A stretch of 64,000 nucleotides of DNA. It comes from Albimonas pacifica. Lineage in GTDB: Bacteria; Pseudomonadota; Alphaproteobacteria; Rhodobacterales; Rhodobacteraceae. The position numbers and the translations under genes were made by a program. The notes under the pieces are model-generated. The model made no database searches, was not told where the DNA came from, and worked only from the letters and a program-made list of their open reading frames with translations. Of the stretch, positions 19,917-28,939 are shown piece by piece; position 1 is the stretch's first letter; each line of letters begins with the position of its first letter. The stretch spans positions 337,190-401,189 of the forward strand of contig NZ_FOQH01000008.1 in assembly GCF_900113695.1 (NCBI RefSeq). Reading direction: 5' to 3'.

Positions 19917-20963
19917 TCAGGCGGCGCGACGGGCGGGGGCGGGGCGGGCGGCGTCGGGGGCGTCGGCGAGCAGGTCCGGCAGGCGTGCGAGCCGGTCGAG
20001 CACCCGCTCGGGATCGGTCTCGCGCACCAGCGCATCGCGCACGGCCGCCCCTCCCGGCAGCGCCGACAGCCGCCAGTCGAGGTGCTTGCGCGCGCAACGC
20101 AGGCCGACGTCGCGGCCGTAGAAGGCGAGCATGTCGCGGTAGTGGTCGGCGAGGCCGCCGGCCTGCTCCGCCAGGGTGGGAACCTCGGGCGCGGGCCGGC
20201 CGGCGAGATGGGCCGCGATCCGCGCGGGCAGCCAGGGCCGGCCGCGCGCGGCGCGCCCGACCATCACCCCCGCGGCGCCCGAAAGGCGAAGCGCCTCGGC
20301 CGCCGTCTCGCCGTCCACGACGTCGCCGTTGACCACCACGGGGATCGAGACCGCCTCGACCACGGCGCGCACCGCGCCCCAGTCGGCATGGCCCTCGTAG
20401 AACTGGCAGCGCGTGCGCCCGTGCACCGCGACCATGGCGACGCCCGCCGCCTCGGCCCGACGGGCGAGATCGGGCGCGTTCAGCGAGCCGTCGTCCCAGC
20501 CCAGCCGCATCTTCACCGTGACCGGGACCGAGACGGCGGCGACCGTCGCCTCGATCAGGCGCAGCGCGTGGTCGGGCTCGCGCATCAGGGCTGAGCCGGA
20601 CAGGCCGCCGGTGACCTTGCGCGCGGGGCAGCCCATGTTGATGTCGATCACCGGGGCGCCCTGCCCTTCGGCGTAGCGCGCGGCCTCGGCGATCCATTCG
20701 GGGTCGCGGGCGGCGAGCTGCACCGAGGTCGCGCCCAGCGCGCCGTCGATCTCCGCCTTGGCGCGCGCGCGCAGGTCGCCCTGCGCCGCCTCGCGCGAGG
20801 CGATCATCTCCGAGACCATCAGCCCGGGCGCGTTCACGCCGGCGCCGTCCGCGCCCTGGCCGAACCGCGCGACCTGCCTGCGGAAGGGCAAATCGGTGAT
20901 TCCTGCCATCGGCGCGAGCAGAACCGGATTTCGCAACGCCAGATTGCCTATCGCGAGGGACAC
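19917..20963 (-). CDS. dusB: tRNA-dihydrouridine synthase DusB
   Basis: The protein has 348 residues with a GTG start at 20963, supported by AAGGA eight bases upstream and the family N-terminus SLAIGNLALRNPVLLAPMAG. The FMN-binding TIM barrel shows APMAGITD, DINMGCPARKVTGG with the conserved catalytic-region Cys, HGRTRCQFYEG and NGDV. A helical C-terminal domain follows. It reduces uridine in the tRNA D-loop. It is the first gene of the ntrBC operon, as in enteric (dusB-fis) and alphaproteobacterial genomes. Confidence 0.93.
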   Translation of the reverse strand: MSLAIGNLALRNPVLLAPMAGITDLPFRRQVARFGQGADGAGVNAPGLMVSEMIASREAAQGDLRARAKAEIDGALGATSVQLAARDPEWIAEAARYAEGQGAPVIDINMGCPARKVTGGLSGSALMREPDHALRLIEATVAAVSVPVTVKMRLGWDDGSLNAPDLARRAEAAGVAMVAVHGRTRCQFYEGHADWGAVRAVVEAVSIPVVVNGDVVDGETAAEALRLSGAAGVMVGRAARGRPWLPARIAAHLAGRPAPEVPTLAEQAGGLADHYRDMLAFYGRDVGLRCARKHLDWRLSALPGGAAVRDALVRETDPERVLDRLARLPDLLADAPDAARPAPARRAA

Positions 20964-21152
20964 CTGCCCATTCCTTATGCAGCCCGGGCAAGGGATATCG
21001 CCGCCCCTTGCGGGACGCAAGGCCGCGTGCCACCCATCGCCCGCCCCGGGGCGCATTTCACGCGCGCGGGGCGCGACTTCGTCCCGCGGGGGCGCGGCCG
21101 GCCGGCCGCCTCGCTCCCGCTCCCAGTCCCGCGCAGGAGGCGCCGCGGCCCC

Positions 21153-22376
21153 GTGTCCGACCCGACCCCGACCCTCGACGGCGATCGCGCGGGCCCCGGC
21201 CCGGTCCATGTTCTGGTCGTGGCCGCGGGGCGCGGCACGCGGGCGGGCCCCGGCGCTCCGAAACAGTATCGCGCGTTGGGGGGCGAGGCGGTGCTGCGCC
21301 GCACCCTCGCCGCCGTCGCCGCCTGGCCGGGCGCCTCGGCCGCCCGGACCCGGGTCGTCATCCACCCCGAGGACGCGCAGGCCTATGCCGAGGCGACCCG
21401 CGGCCTGGGACTCGCCGCGCCCGTCTCCGGCGGCGCCACGCGCCAGGAAAGCGTGCGCCTCGGCCTCGAGGCGATCCGCGCCGGGACCTCGGGCGCCTGC
21501 GCGGTGCTGATCCACGACGCCGCCCGCCCCTTCGCCGAGCCGGCGCTGGCGGGGCGGGTCCTCGACGCGCTGGCGCGCGGGTCGCAGGGCGCCTGCCCGG
21601 CCCTGCCGGTGGTCGACACGCTGCGCCGCGGCGCGCTGGGCGGCCCGGCGGGCGCGGGCGTCGAGCGCGCCGGCCTGCTGCGCGCCCAGACCCCGCAGGG
21701 CTTCGCGCTGGACGCGATCCTCGCCGCCCATCGCGCGGCGGCGGGCCGGGAGATGACGGACGACGTGGCGGTCGCGCAGGCCGCAGGACTGGAGGTCGAG
21801 ATGGTCGAGGGCGACGAGGTCAACCTGAAGCTCACCACGCCGGCGGATTTCGCGCGGGCCGAGACCTGGCTCCAGGCCGCCGCGCCGGAGGTGCGCGTGG
21901 GCACCGGCTTCGACGTCCACGCCTTCGCGCCGGGCACGAGCCTGTGGCTCTGCGGCGTCGAGATCCCGTTCGACCGCACGCTCTCGGGCCACTCGGACGC
22001 GGACGTGGGGATGCACGCCCTGACCGACGCGATCTTCGGCGCGCTGGCGGAGGGCGACATCGGCCGCTGGTTCCCGCCCTCCGACCCGCAGTGGAAGGGC
22101 GCGCCCTCCGAGATCTTCCTGCGCAAGGCGATGGAGCGGGTGGCGGCGCGGGGCGGCCGGCTGCTGAACGCCGACATCACGCTGATTTGCGAGGCGCCCA
22201 AGATCGGCCCCCATTCCGACCCAATGCGGGCGCGGCTGGCGGAGATCATGGACGTTCACCTCGAGCGCGTCTCGGTCAAGGCGACGACCACCGAGCGGCT
22301 CGGATTTCCCGGACGGGGCGAGGGGATCGCGGCGCAGGCGGCGGCTTCGATCGCCCTGCCGGGACCCTGCCGATGA
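21153..22376 (+). CDS. ispDF: Bifunctional IspD/IspF isoprenoid enzyme
   Basis: The protein has 407 residues. The N-terminal IspD domain (about 15-240) has the CTP-binding motif AAGRGTRAG with PKQYRALGG, and joins CTP to methylerythritol phosphate. The C-terminal IspF domain (about 248-407) begins RVGTGFDVHAF and has the zinc and substrate motif HSDADVGMHALTDAI; it cyclises to 2-C-methylerythritol 2,4-cyclodiphosphate. The fusion is common in alphaproteobacteria. The GTG start at 21153 has AGGAGG about 12 bases upstream; an upstream extension is low-complexity Arg/Pro. Divergent from dusB, and overlaps pgpA by 4 bp. Confidence 0.93.
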   Translation: MSDPTPTLDGDRAGPGPVHVLVVAAGRGTRAGPGAPKQYRALGGEAVLRRTLAAVAAWPGASAARTRVVIHPEDAQAYAEATRGLGLAAPVSGGATRQESVRLGLEAIRAGTSGACAVLIHDAARPFAEPALAGRVLDALARGSQGACPALPVVDTLRRGALGGPAGAGVERAGLLRAQTPQGFALDAILAAHRAAAGREMTDDVAVAQAAGLEVEMVEGDEVNLKLTTPADFARAETWLQAAAPEVRVGTGFDVHAFAPGTSLWLCGVEIPFDRTLSGHSDADVGMHALTDAIFGALAEGDIGRWFPPSDPQWKGAPSEIFLRKAMERVAARGGRLLNADITLICEAPKIGPHSDPMRARLAEIMDVHLERVSVKATTTERLGFPGRGEGIAAQAAASIALPGPCR

Positions 22377-22897
22377 GGCCTGACCACGGAGCCGCGCGCA
22401 TGATCACCGCCCGTTTCGCGACGCTGTTCGGCCTGGGCGAGGCGACGCCCGTCGCGCCGGGCACGGTGGGTTCGCTGGTGGCGTTGCCGGTGGGCTTCGC
22501 GCTGCACTGGGCGGGGGGCTTTCCGCTGTTCGCCTTCGGCCTGATCGTGTCGGTGGCGCTCGGCTACACCTCGATCGACCGCTACCTGGCGCTGAAGGGC
22601 GACGACGAGGACCCGGGCGAGGTCATCGCCGACGAGCTCTCGGGCCAGCTTCTCGCCATGGCGCCGCTGTCGCTGGGCCTGTTCCTGGCGGGCGCGCCGG
22701 CGCATGTGTTCCCCTGGCCGGGCTGGGTCGGGGCCTTCGTGATGTTCCGCCTGTTCGACATCGTCAAACCCCCGCCCGTCTCGACGGCCGAGCGTCTTCC
22801 CGGCGCGCTGGGCGTGATGGCCGACGACCTCGTCGCGGGCCTTCTCGCCGCCATCGTGGTCACCGCCTCCGCCGCCATCGCCCACGGCTGGTTCTGA
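22373..22897 (+). CDS. pgpA: Phosphatidylglycerophosphatase A
   Basis: The membrane enzyme has 174 residues. It dephosphorylates phosphatidylglycerol phosphate. Family motifs are clear: PGTVGSL near 30, the acidic IADELSGQL, FRLFDIVKPPP and GVMADDLVAGL. Three to four hydrophobic segments follow. The ATG overlaps the ispDF stop (ATGA); a second Met ten codons on (MITARFATLFG) matches homologues better and could be the true start. The first repeat element begins 69 bp after its stop. Confidence 0.92.
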   Translation: MRPDHGAARMITARFATLFGLGEATPVAPGTVGSLVALPVGFALHWAGGFPLFAFGLIVSVALGYTSIDRYLALKGDDEDPGEVIADELSGQLLAMAPLSLGLFLAGAPAHVFPWPGWVGAFVMFRLFDIVKPPPVSTAERLPGALGVMADDLVAGLLAAIVVTASAAIAHGWF

Positions 22898-22965
22898 TCC
22901 GGCCCCCTCCCCGTCCCGGCGCCCCGCCCGCCGACGGCGCCCCTCGCCCCACGGCGCCCCGGAAA

Positions 22966-23243
22966 GCGCCTGTTCTCCGGAGCCGTCTCTCGCGGATGCC
23001 GATCAGAGCGACTCGCCCGCCCCGGTCAAGGATCGCGCAGCGACCCCGCGAAGCGGGGCCTGTCCTTGACCGGGGCGGGCGAGTCGCTCAGGCATCCATC
23101 AGCGAGAGACGGCTCCGGAGAACAGGCGCGGGCGTTCTTGTTCTCTGGTGAGTCAGGAGCCCGCCGGAGGCTCCCCCCCCCCGCCGATCCCCTCCAATGC
23201 CCCCCCGGAAGCGCCCCGCGGCCAAGCCCGCCCGCAGGGCGCC
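22966..23243 (+). repeat. Palindromic intergenic element, copy 1
   Basis: A long hairpin at 22966-23129 has perfect 28-bp outer arms (22966-22993 with 23102-23129), a small GGATGCC/GGCATCC pairing, a mid stem of about 26 bp (23007 onward with 23063-23088) and an apical CCCCGC/GCGGGG stem. It is followed by a short hairpin GGAGCC/GGCTCC (23156-23174), a run of ten C, and a tail ending AAGCCCGCCCGCAGGGCGCC. It lies between the convergent pgpA and ABC transporter genes. Three more copies occur in the window. Confidence 0.9.
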
Positions 23244-23267
23244 CAGGCGCCCGGGAGCCGCTCCGTC

Positions 23268-25124
23268 TCAGGCCGCCTCGTCCGTCTCCTGCTGCCGGCG
23301 CCACAGCCGGGCGTAGCGCCCGTCCTTCGCCAGAAGCTCCGCGTGGCGCCCGCTCTCGACCACCAGCCCGTCGTCGAGCACCACGATGCGGTCCGCGTCC
23401 GCCACCGTCGACAGGCGGTGGGCGATGACCAGCACCGTGCGGTCCTTCGACAGGCGCTTCAGGCTCTCCTGGATCTCCCGCTCGGTCTGGGTGTCGAGGG
23501 CCGAGGTCGCCTCGTCCAGCACCAGGATAGGGGGGTTCTTCAGGATCGCGCGGGCGATCGCCACCCGCTGCTTCTCCCCGCCCGAGAGCTTCAGCCCCCG
23601 CTCGCCGACGACCGTGTCGTAGCCCTTGGGAAGGCCCTCGATGAAGTCGTGGATCCGGGCTGCGCGGGCCGCCGCGATCACCTCGGCCCGGCTCGCGCCC
23701 TCGCGCCCGTAGGCGATGTTGTAGCCGATGGTGTCGTTGAACAGGACCGTGTCCTGGGGCACCACGCCGATCGCCTCGCGCAGCGAGGCCTGGGCGACCT
23801 CGCGCACGTCCTGCCCGTCGACCGTCACCCGGCCGCCCTGCACGTCGTAGAAGCGGAACAGCAGCCGCCCCAGCGTCGACTTGCCCGAGCCGGTGGCCCC
23901 GACCACCGCGACCGTCTCGCCCCCCTCGGCCGCGATCGAGACGCCCTTGAGGATCGGGCGCTCGGGCTCGTAGGCGAAAAGGACGTCCTCGAAGGCGATG
24001 CGCCCGGCGCCGCGGCGCAGGGCCGGCGCGCCGGGCCGGTCCGAGACCTCGGGCGGCTGGTCGATCAGGCGGAACATCTCGTCCATGTCCACCAGCGCCT
24101 GGCGGATCTCGCGGTAGACGGTGCCGAGGAAGCCCAGCGGCATGGTGATCTGCACGATGTAGGCGTTGACCATCACGAAGTCGCCGACGGTCAGCGTCCC
24201 CGCCTGCACGCCCTGGGCGGCCATCGCCATCACCGCCACCAGCCCGGCCCCGATGATCGCCGCCTGGCCCGCGTTCAGCGCGGCGAGCGAGGTGGCGGTC
24301 TTCACCGCCGCGTCCTCGTAGGCGGCCATCGAGCGGTCGTAGCGCTGCGTCTCCCGCTCCTCGGCGCCGAAGTATTTCACCGTCTCGAAGTTCAGCAGGC
24401 TGTCGACGGCCTTCTGGGTCGCCTCCTGGTCCTCCTGGTTCATCCGGCGGCGGATGCGCACCCGCCACTCGGTGACGGCGAAGGTGAAGGAGACGTAGGC
24501 GACGATCATCGCCACCACGACCACGAAGTAGCGCCAGTCGAAGGCCAGCAGGAAGATCACCGCGACCAGCGCCAGCTCGATGATCAGGGGCGCGAGGCTG
24601 AACAGCAGGAAGCGCAGCAGGAAGTCGACCGCCTTCACGCCCCGGTCGATGACCCGGCTCAGCGAGCCGGTCTGCCGGGCGATGTGGTAGCGCAGGCTCA
24701 GCGCGTGCACATGGCGGAAGGTGGTCAGCGCCATCCGGCGCAGGGCCCGCTGGCCGACGCGCGCGAAGACCGCGTCGCGAAGCTGCTGGAAGCCGGCCCC
24801 CATCAGGCGCACGACGCCGTAGGCGATCACCAGCGCGACCGGCCCCGCCGCGACCAGCCAGCCGATCCCCCAGCCCTGCCCGCCGTCCGCAGCGCCGCCC
24901 GCGGGCGCGAGCGCGTCGACCGCGGCCTTGTAGAACCACGGCGTCGCCACCGTGGCCGCCTTGGCGACGGCGAGCAGCAGGAGCGCCCCCGCCACCCGCC
25001 GCTTGGCCCAGCCCTCGCCCTCGGGCCAGAGCCACGGGGCCACGCGGGCGAGGATGCGCATGTCGCCGTCGGCGCCCTCCAGCGCGTCGGGAGCCCCGCG
25101 GGGCGGAGTTCGGATGCGTCTCAT
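23268..25124 (-). CDS. ABC exporter of the Atm1 (heavy metal/glutathione) type
   Basis: The half-transporter has 618 residues. The six-helix membrane domain covers about 35-330. The nucleotide-binding domain has Walker A GATGSGKST, Q-loop VPQDTVLFNDTI, signature LSGGEKQR, Walker B ILVLDEATSALD and the H-loop AHRLST. The strings VLFNDTIGYNIAYGR and FEDVLFAY are typical of mitochondrial and bacterial Atm1, which export glutathione-linked sulfur species or metals. Substrate is inferred from family. It is convergent with pgpA across repeat copy 1. Confidence 0.88.
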   Translation of the reverse strand: MRRIRTPPRGAPDALEGADGDMRILARVAPWLWPEGEGWAKRRVAGALLLLAVAKAATVATPWFYKAAVDALAPAGGAADGGQGWGIGWLVAAGPVALVIAYGVVRLMGAGFQQLRDAVFARVGQRALRRMALTTFRHVHALSLRYHIARQTGSLSRVIDRGVKAVDFLLRFLLFSLAPLIIELALVAVIFLLAFDWRYFVVVVAMIVAYVSFTFAVTEWRVRIRRRMNQEDQEATQKAVDSLLNFETVKYFGAEERETQRYDRSMAAYEDAAVKTATSLAALNAGQAAIIGAGLVAVMAMAAQGVQAGTLTVGDFVMVNAYIVQITMPLGFLGTVYREIRQALVDMDEMFRLIDQPPEVSDRPGAPALRRGAGRIAFEDVLFAYEPERPILKGVSIAAEGGETVAVVGATGSGKSTLGRLLFRFYDVQGGRVTVDGQDVREVAQASLREAIGVVPQDTVLFNDTIGYNIAYGREGASRAEVIAAARAARIHDFIEGLPKGYDTVVGERGLKLSGGEKQRVAIARAILKNPPILVLDEATSALDTQTEREIQESLKRLSKDRTVLVIAHRLSTVADADRIVVLDDGLVVESGRHAELLAKDGRYARLWRRQQETDEAA

Positions 25125-25257
25125 CGGGGGCTCGGGTTCCTGGCGGGCGCGCCCGGCGGAGCGGACGGCGGCTGGGGCGGCGGGAGGACGCGGCGGCCCG
25201 GACGGGCCCGCGCTCGACGGCGGGAGCGGGAGAGCGGCGCCGGCGCCCCGGGCCGCG

Positions 25258-26559
25258 TCAGCGGGGGGGCGGCGCCTCTCCCGACGGCAGGTCGAAGACC
25301 TGGCCGGGATAGATCAGGTCGGGGTCGCGGATGCGCTCCCGGTTCGCGCCATAGATTAGGGCGTAGCGGGTCCCGCTTCCATACCTGGCATGCGCGATGG
25401 CCCACAGGCTGTGGCCGGGCTGGACCACCACCTGGTCCGGCAGGGCGGCCAGCGCCTCGGGCGGCTCGCGCAGGAAGGGGGACTCGATGCGGCTGGCGAC
25501 CCGGCCCGCGTCGTCGATCTCGTCGACCCGCAGGGTGTAGCGGCCGGGCTCGGTCAGGCTCGCGAGCGTGGCGGTCCAGGTCCCCTGCCCGTCGATCGGC
25601 GCGTCGGCCTGGGCGCGGTCGTCGGCGTAGATGCGCGCCGTGCGCCCCGCCGTGCCGCGCCCCGCGAGATGCACCTCGCCCCGCGCCGTGTAGGTCAGCG
25701 CGTCCAGCGTCACCCCCGAAGCCGGCCCCAGCGCCGCAGGATCGAGCACCGAGACCCCGCCCGTCGACGAGGTGCGCAGCAGCACCGGCGGCGCGTCCGG
25801 CGCGTCCGCGACCGTCGCCTCCGCCGCCGCGCCGGGCGCCGCGGCCTGGGGCGTCTCGCCGGCGGCCGCCGCAGGCGCGGGCGCCGGATCACGGTCCCCC
25901 GCGGCCGGCGGCGCGGCGGCGAGGGCCAGCGGCTCGCCCGCCGCGGGCGCAGGCTGGAGGGGCGCGGCCGCATCGGGCGCCGAGGTGGGGGCGAGCCCCC
26001 CGGGCAGGATCAGCACGCTGTCGGCCGAGACCGTCTCCGGCCGGCCCGGCAGGCGGGCGGCGAGCGTCATCTCGCGCGCGGCGGGGCCGGGATCGGCCTG
26101 GGCGAAGAGCACGAACTGCCCCGTGGCGTCGGCCGTGGCCTCGCCCACCGTCTCGCCGTCGATGCGCGCCTCGACCGTGGCGCCGGGGGCGGCGCGGCCG
26201 GCGACGAGCGCGGCGCCGTCAGGCTCGACCCGCACCACGTCGAAGCGGGGCGCCTCGGCGGGGGGCGCGCCCTCGGCCGGGATCTCGGCCGCGGGCGGCT
26301 CGGGCGCTCCGCGCGCAAGGTCGGGGGCGGGAGCGGATCGCGGGTCCGGCTCGGGGGACCGGGCGGCGGGCAGGACCGCGGCGGCGGGCGCGCCGCCCTG
26401 CCCGGCCGGCTGCGCCGCGGGGGGCGCGTCCGGGGCGCCCGACGGCGCGCCGGGGCCGGAGGGCCCGAGCCATCCGGTCATCGCCAGCACGGCCGCGCCC
26501 GCCGCCGCCGCCGCAATGGCGACGGCTGCGATCCGCATCGTCGCCTTCGAATCGGCCAT
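25258..26559 (-). CDS. LysM-domain protein with Ala/Pro-rich linker
   Basis: The protein has 433 residues. A single membrane anchor or signal at about 9-30 is followed by a long low-complexity Ala/Pro/Gly region, broken by Ig-like stretches (DVVRVEPDGAALVAGRAAPGA; then VSVLDPAALG and the repeat GRTARIYADDRAQADAPI). A C-terminal LysM domain (about 380-428) has QPGHSLWAIAHARYG and PDLIYPGQVFDLP and should bind peptidoglycan. This layout is common in Rhodobacterales. It lies 133 bp upstream of the exporter gene on the same strand. Confidence 0.82.
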   Translation of the reverse strand: MADSKATMRIAAVAIAAAAAGAAVLAMTGWLGPSGPGAPSGAPDAPPAAQPAGQGGAPAAAVLPAARSPEPDPRSAPAPDLARGAPEPPAAEIPAEGAPPAEAPRFDVVRVEPDGAALVAGRAAPGATVEARIDGETVGEATADATGQFVLFAQADPGPAAREMTLAARLPGRPETVSADSVLILPGGLAPTSAPDAAAPLQPAPAAGEPLALAAAPPAAGDRDPAPAPAAAAGETPQAAAPGAAAEATVADAPDAPPVLLRTSSTGGVSVLDPAALGPASGVTLDALTYTARGEVHLAGRGTAGRTARIYADDRAQADAPIDGQGTWTATLASLTEPGRYTLRVDEIDDAGRVASRIESPFLREPPEALAALPDQVVVQPGHSLWAIAHARYGSGTRYALIYGANRERIRDPDLIYPGQVFDLPSGEAPPPR

Positions 26560-26709
26560 CGCGCGTCTTCCGCCGTTTTTCCCTTGCCCCGCGGGGCTTT
26601 CGCGACGAATACCATGCGCCCGAACGCGCCGCAGCGCAATTCATGTCCGTTTCATGGCGACGGCGGGCGACCCCTCGTCCCCCTCGCCCCGCCCCTCCGG
26701 AGGTTTCCC

Positions 26710-27270
26710 ATGGCCCGCGCCCATCCCTACAGCGTCTGCGTCTACTGCGGCTCGCGCTACGGCGCGCGCGAGGGCTATCGCCTCGCCGCCGAGGCGGTCG
26801 GCCGGGGGCTGGCGTCGCGGGGCATGCGGCTGGTCTACGGGGCCGGCGACGTCGGCCTGATGGGCGAGGTCGCGCGCGCCGCCGGCGAGGCGGGCGGCCA
26901 GACCTTCGGCGTCATCCCCCGCCACCTCGAGGCGCTGGAGGTCGGGCGCCGCGACCTGACCTCCTACGTGGTCACCGAGACCATGCACGAGCGCAAGAAG
27001 GTGATGCTGATGAACTCGGACGCCGTGGTCGCCCTGCCCGGCGGCGCCGGCACGCTCGACGAGCTGTTCGAGGCGCTGACCTGGCGCCAGCTCGGCCTGC
27101 ACGACAAGCCGGTGCTGCTGCTCGACACCGAGGGCTACTGGGCCCCGCTGCTGGCCCTGATCGACCACGTGGTGGCCGAGGGCATGGCGGGGGAGAGCTT
27201 CCACCGCCTCTACGAAACCGTCCCCGACGCCACCGCCCTGCTGGCGCGGCTGGAGGAACTCGCGGGCTGA
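26710..27270 (+). CDS. LOG family protein (TIGR00730)
   Basis: The protein has 186 residues with a Rossmann-like fold. It shows VYCGSRYG near the N-terminus, GGGD-equivalent VYGAGDVGLMG, the ERK motif MHERKKVMLMNSD and the phosphate-binding PGGAGTLDELFE. LOG proteins hydrolyse cytokinin or other nucleoside 5'-monophosphates; bacterial versions are often ribophosphohydrolases of unclear purpose. GGAGG lies eight bases before the ATG. It is divergent from the LysM gene. Confidence 0.88.
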   Translation: MARAHPYSVCVYCGSRYGAREGYRLAAEAVGRGLASRGMRLVYGAGDVGLMGEVARAAGEAGGQTFGVIPRHLEALEVGRRDLTSYVVTETMHERKKVMLMNSDAVVALPGGAGTLDELFEALTWRQLGLHDKPVLLLDTEGYWAPLLALIDHVVAEGMAGESFHRLYETVPDATALLARLEELAG

Positions 27271-27358
27271 GGGGCCGCGAACCTCCCGCGCGCCCGGGGG
27301 CACTCATCGTCGAACGCGCGCCGGACCGGTCGCGCGATGAGGCGAGGAGCGGCGCGCA

Positions 27359-28264
27359 ATGGCCCGGAAGATCGACGGCATCTCCTACCCCGACAAGGTG
27401 ATGGACATCCTCAAGGACAGGACCCTGGCCGCGGTGCTGCGGGAGGACTGCAGCGGCGTGCAGACCATGGTCAACGCGCTCGATTTCCTGGCGTCCCCGC
27501 CGAAGGGCCGCGCGATCTGGGACGATCACCTGGGCCCGAAGGCGAAGAAGCCGGTGCTGATCACGGGCATGATGAAGAAGCTTGCGGCGCAGGCCGAGCT
27601 CGCCGAGAGGCTGGCCGCGAAGAAGCCCGCTGACCTCACCCCGGACGAGCGCCGCACGCTCGACCGGATCGCGATGACCGACCGCGACTGGCGGGGCATG
27701 GTCGAGATCGAGACCGCGAACCTGCGCAATTTCTTCGACCGCCGGATCATGGACGCGTTCTTCACCCGTCCCACCTTCCGCGCCCATCACCAGGCGCGGC
27801 GCCTGGCCGAGGCGAAGAAGACCATGGGCGATCCGAAGAAGGCCGCGAGCCTGCTGGGCGTGAAGGACCCCCGCAAGCTCGAGGCGCTGATGCTCGCCCA
27901 GGCGCTGGGGGACGAGGCGGGCGCGAAGAAGGCCGCCGCCGCCCTCGTCTCCGCCGAGAAGCTGCCGATGACGCCGGAGGCGGCCATGGCCTCGGTGCGC
28001 ACCCGCAAGCCGCCGGTGAAGAAGAAGGCCACGATCGACGCCAGCACCAAGAAGCTCCAGCTCTGCGGCTTCCGCAACTGCGGCGACCCCAGGCTGCGCG
28101 AGCTCGCCAAGCGCACGGCGACCGCCTTCGCCACCGACCAGATGTCGGCGGCCAAGGGCCTCTACCGACAGCTCCGCCAGCTCGAGGGCAAGTCGCTGGC
28201 GGGAAACACCGACTTCGACGCGATGATGCGCGTCTTCGTGGACCGCAAGGTGATCAGCCGCTGA
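27359..28264 (+). CDS. Hypothetical Lys/Ala-rich protein
   Basis: The 301-residue cytoplasmic protein was not recognised. It is basic and Ala/Lys-rich, mainly helical, with segments such as KAKKPVLITGMMKKL and MGDPKKAASLLGVKDPRKLEALM. Two Cys sit close together in LCGFRNCGDP (about residues 233-243). There is no signal or membrane segment. GC-biased codons and an AGGAG-like site (GAGGAGCG) before the ATG support it being real. Its 3' end overlaps the convergent downstream gene by 11 bp. Confidence 0.7.
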   Translation: MARKIDGISYPDKVMDILKDRTLAAVLREDCSGVQTMVNALDFLASPPKGRAIWDDHLGPKAKKPVLITGMMKKLAAQAELAERLAAKKPADLTPDERRTLDRIAMTDRDWRGMVEIETANLRNFFDRRIMDAFFTRPTFRAHHQARRLAEAKKTMGDPKKAASLLGVKDPRKLEALMLAQALGDEAGAKKAAAALVSAEKLPMTPEAAMASVRTRKPPVKKKATIDASTKKLQLCGFRNCGDPRLRELAKRTATAFATDQMSAAKGLYRQLRQLEGKSLAGNTDFDAMMRVFVDRKVISR

Positions 28265-28892
28265 TGCGCCCCCGCCGCCGGGCCGCCGCCCACAGGGCCG
28301 CGAGCCCGGCCGCCAGCGCCGGGGCCGAGGCCGCCAGCGGGATCGGCATCGGATCGACGCCGCCGCTGTCGCCCGCGGTCAGCGTGTAGCTCTCGGCCGG
28401 GGCCAGCGCCTCCTGGAAGCGGGCGGTGACGGTTCGGTCCTCGCTGAACAGGGCGGTGAACGTGGCGTTGGGCACGACGCTCCCGCCGTCGTTGGAGAAG
28501 AAGATCTCGCGGAAGTCGACCGTGCCCGAGCCGGAGTCGGGGTCGAGCTCGGCGCGGAAAGCGAAGGCGTCCCCGGCGTCGAAGCCCTCGAAGGCGAAGG
28601 CGATCGCGTCGGTGCGCTGCCCCGCCTGCCCGGTCCCGCCCCTGGTCAGGGTCGAGGACTGGACCCCGAAACGCTGGCGGTTGGTCACCCGGTCGAAGTT
28701 GAAGGCCATGTCGCCGATCGTGAGGCTGAACGTCTCGATCCGCGCGCCGTCGGTGGAGGTATTCTCGATCCGGAAGGCCGGGTGGTCGGCCGAGGCCCCG
28801 AGCGTCGTCACGAACAGCGACAGGCTCGCCGCGCCTGCGGGCGACGGAAGAAGCGCGGCCAGGAACGCGGCCGCCGGAATCGCGCGGTACAT
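28254..28892 (-). CDS. Exported protein with VPLPA-CTERM-like anchor
   Basis: The protein has 212 residues. The ATG at 28892 starts a clean signal peptide ending PAGAASL. The body is beta-rich without Cys. The C-terminus is MPIPLAASAP, a hydrophobic stretch and AAARRRGR, matching the VPLPA-CTERM/PEP-CTERM sorting signal plan (short Pro motif, membrane helix, Arg cluster). Such proteins are processed by exosortase-type enzymes and linked to extracellular matrix; no exosortase is visible here. An ATTGGTT/AACCAAT inverted repeat lies 48 bp upstream. Confidence 0.7.
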   Translation of the reverse strand: MYRAIPAAAFLAALLPSPAGAASLSLFVTTLGASADHPAFRIENTSTDGARIETFSLTIGDMAFNFDRVTNRQRFGVQSSTLTRGGTGQAGQRTDAIAFAFEGFDAGDAFAFRAELDPDSGSGTVDFREIFFSNDGGSVVPNATFTALFSEDRTVTARFQEALAPAESYTLTAGDSGGVDPMPIPLAASAPALAAGLAALWAAARRRGRISG

Positions 28893-28939
28893 GTCGCCTC
28901 TCTTCGGGAGCGGCGGGGTCGTCTCCGCCCGCTCCGGCA

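Noticed and set aside
22966..23243. Element copy 1 as an ordinary terminator of the convergent genes
   Set aside because: The unit is over 160 bp long, recurs three times in other contexts including promoter regions, and has a conserved tail, which a simple terminator would not.
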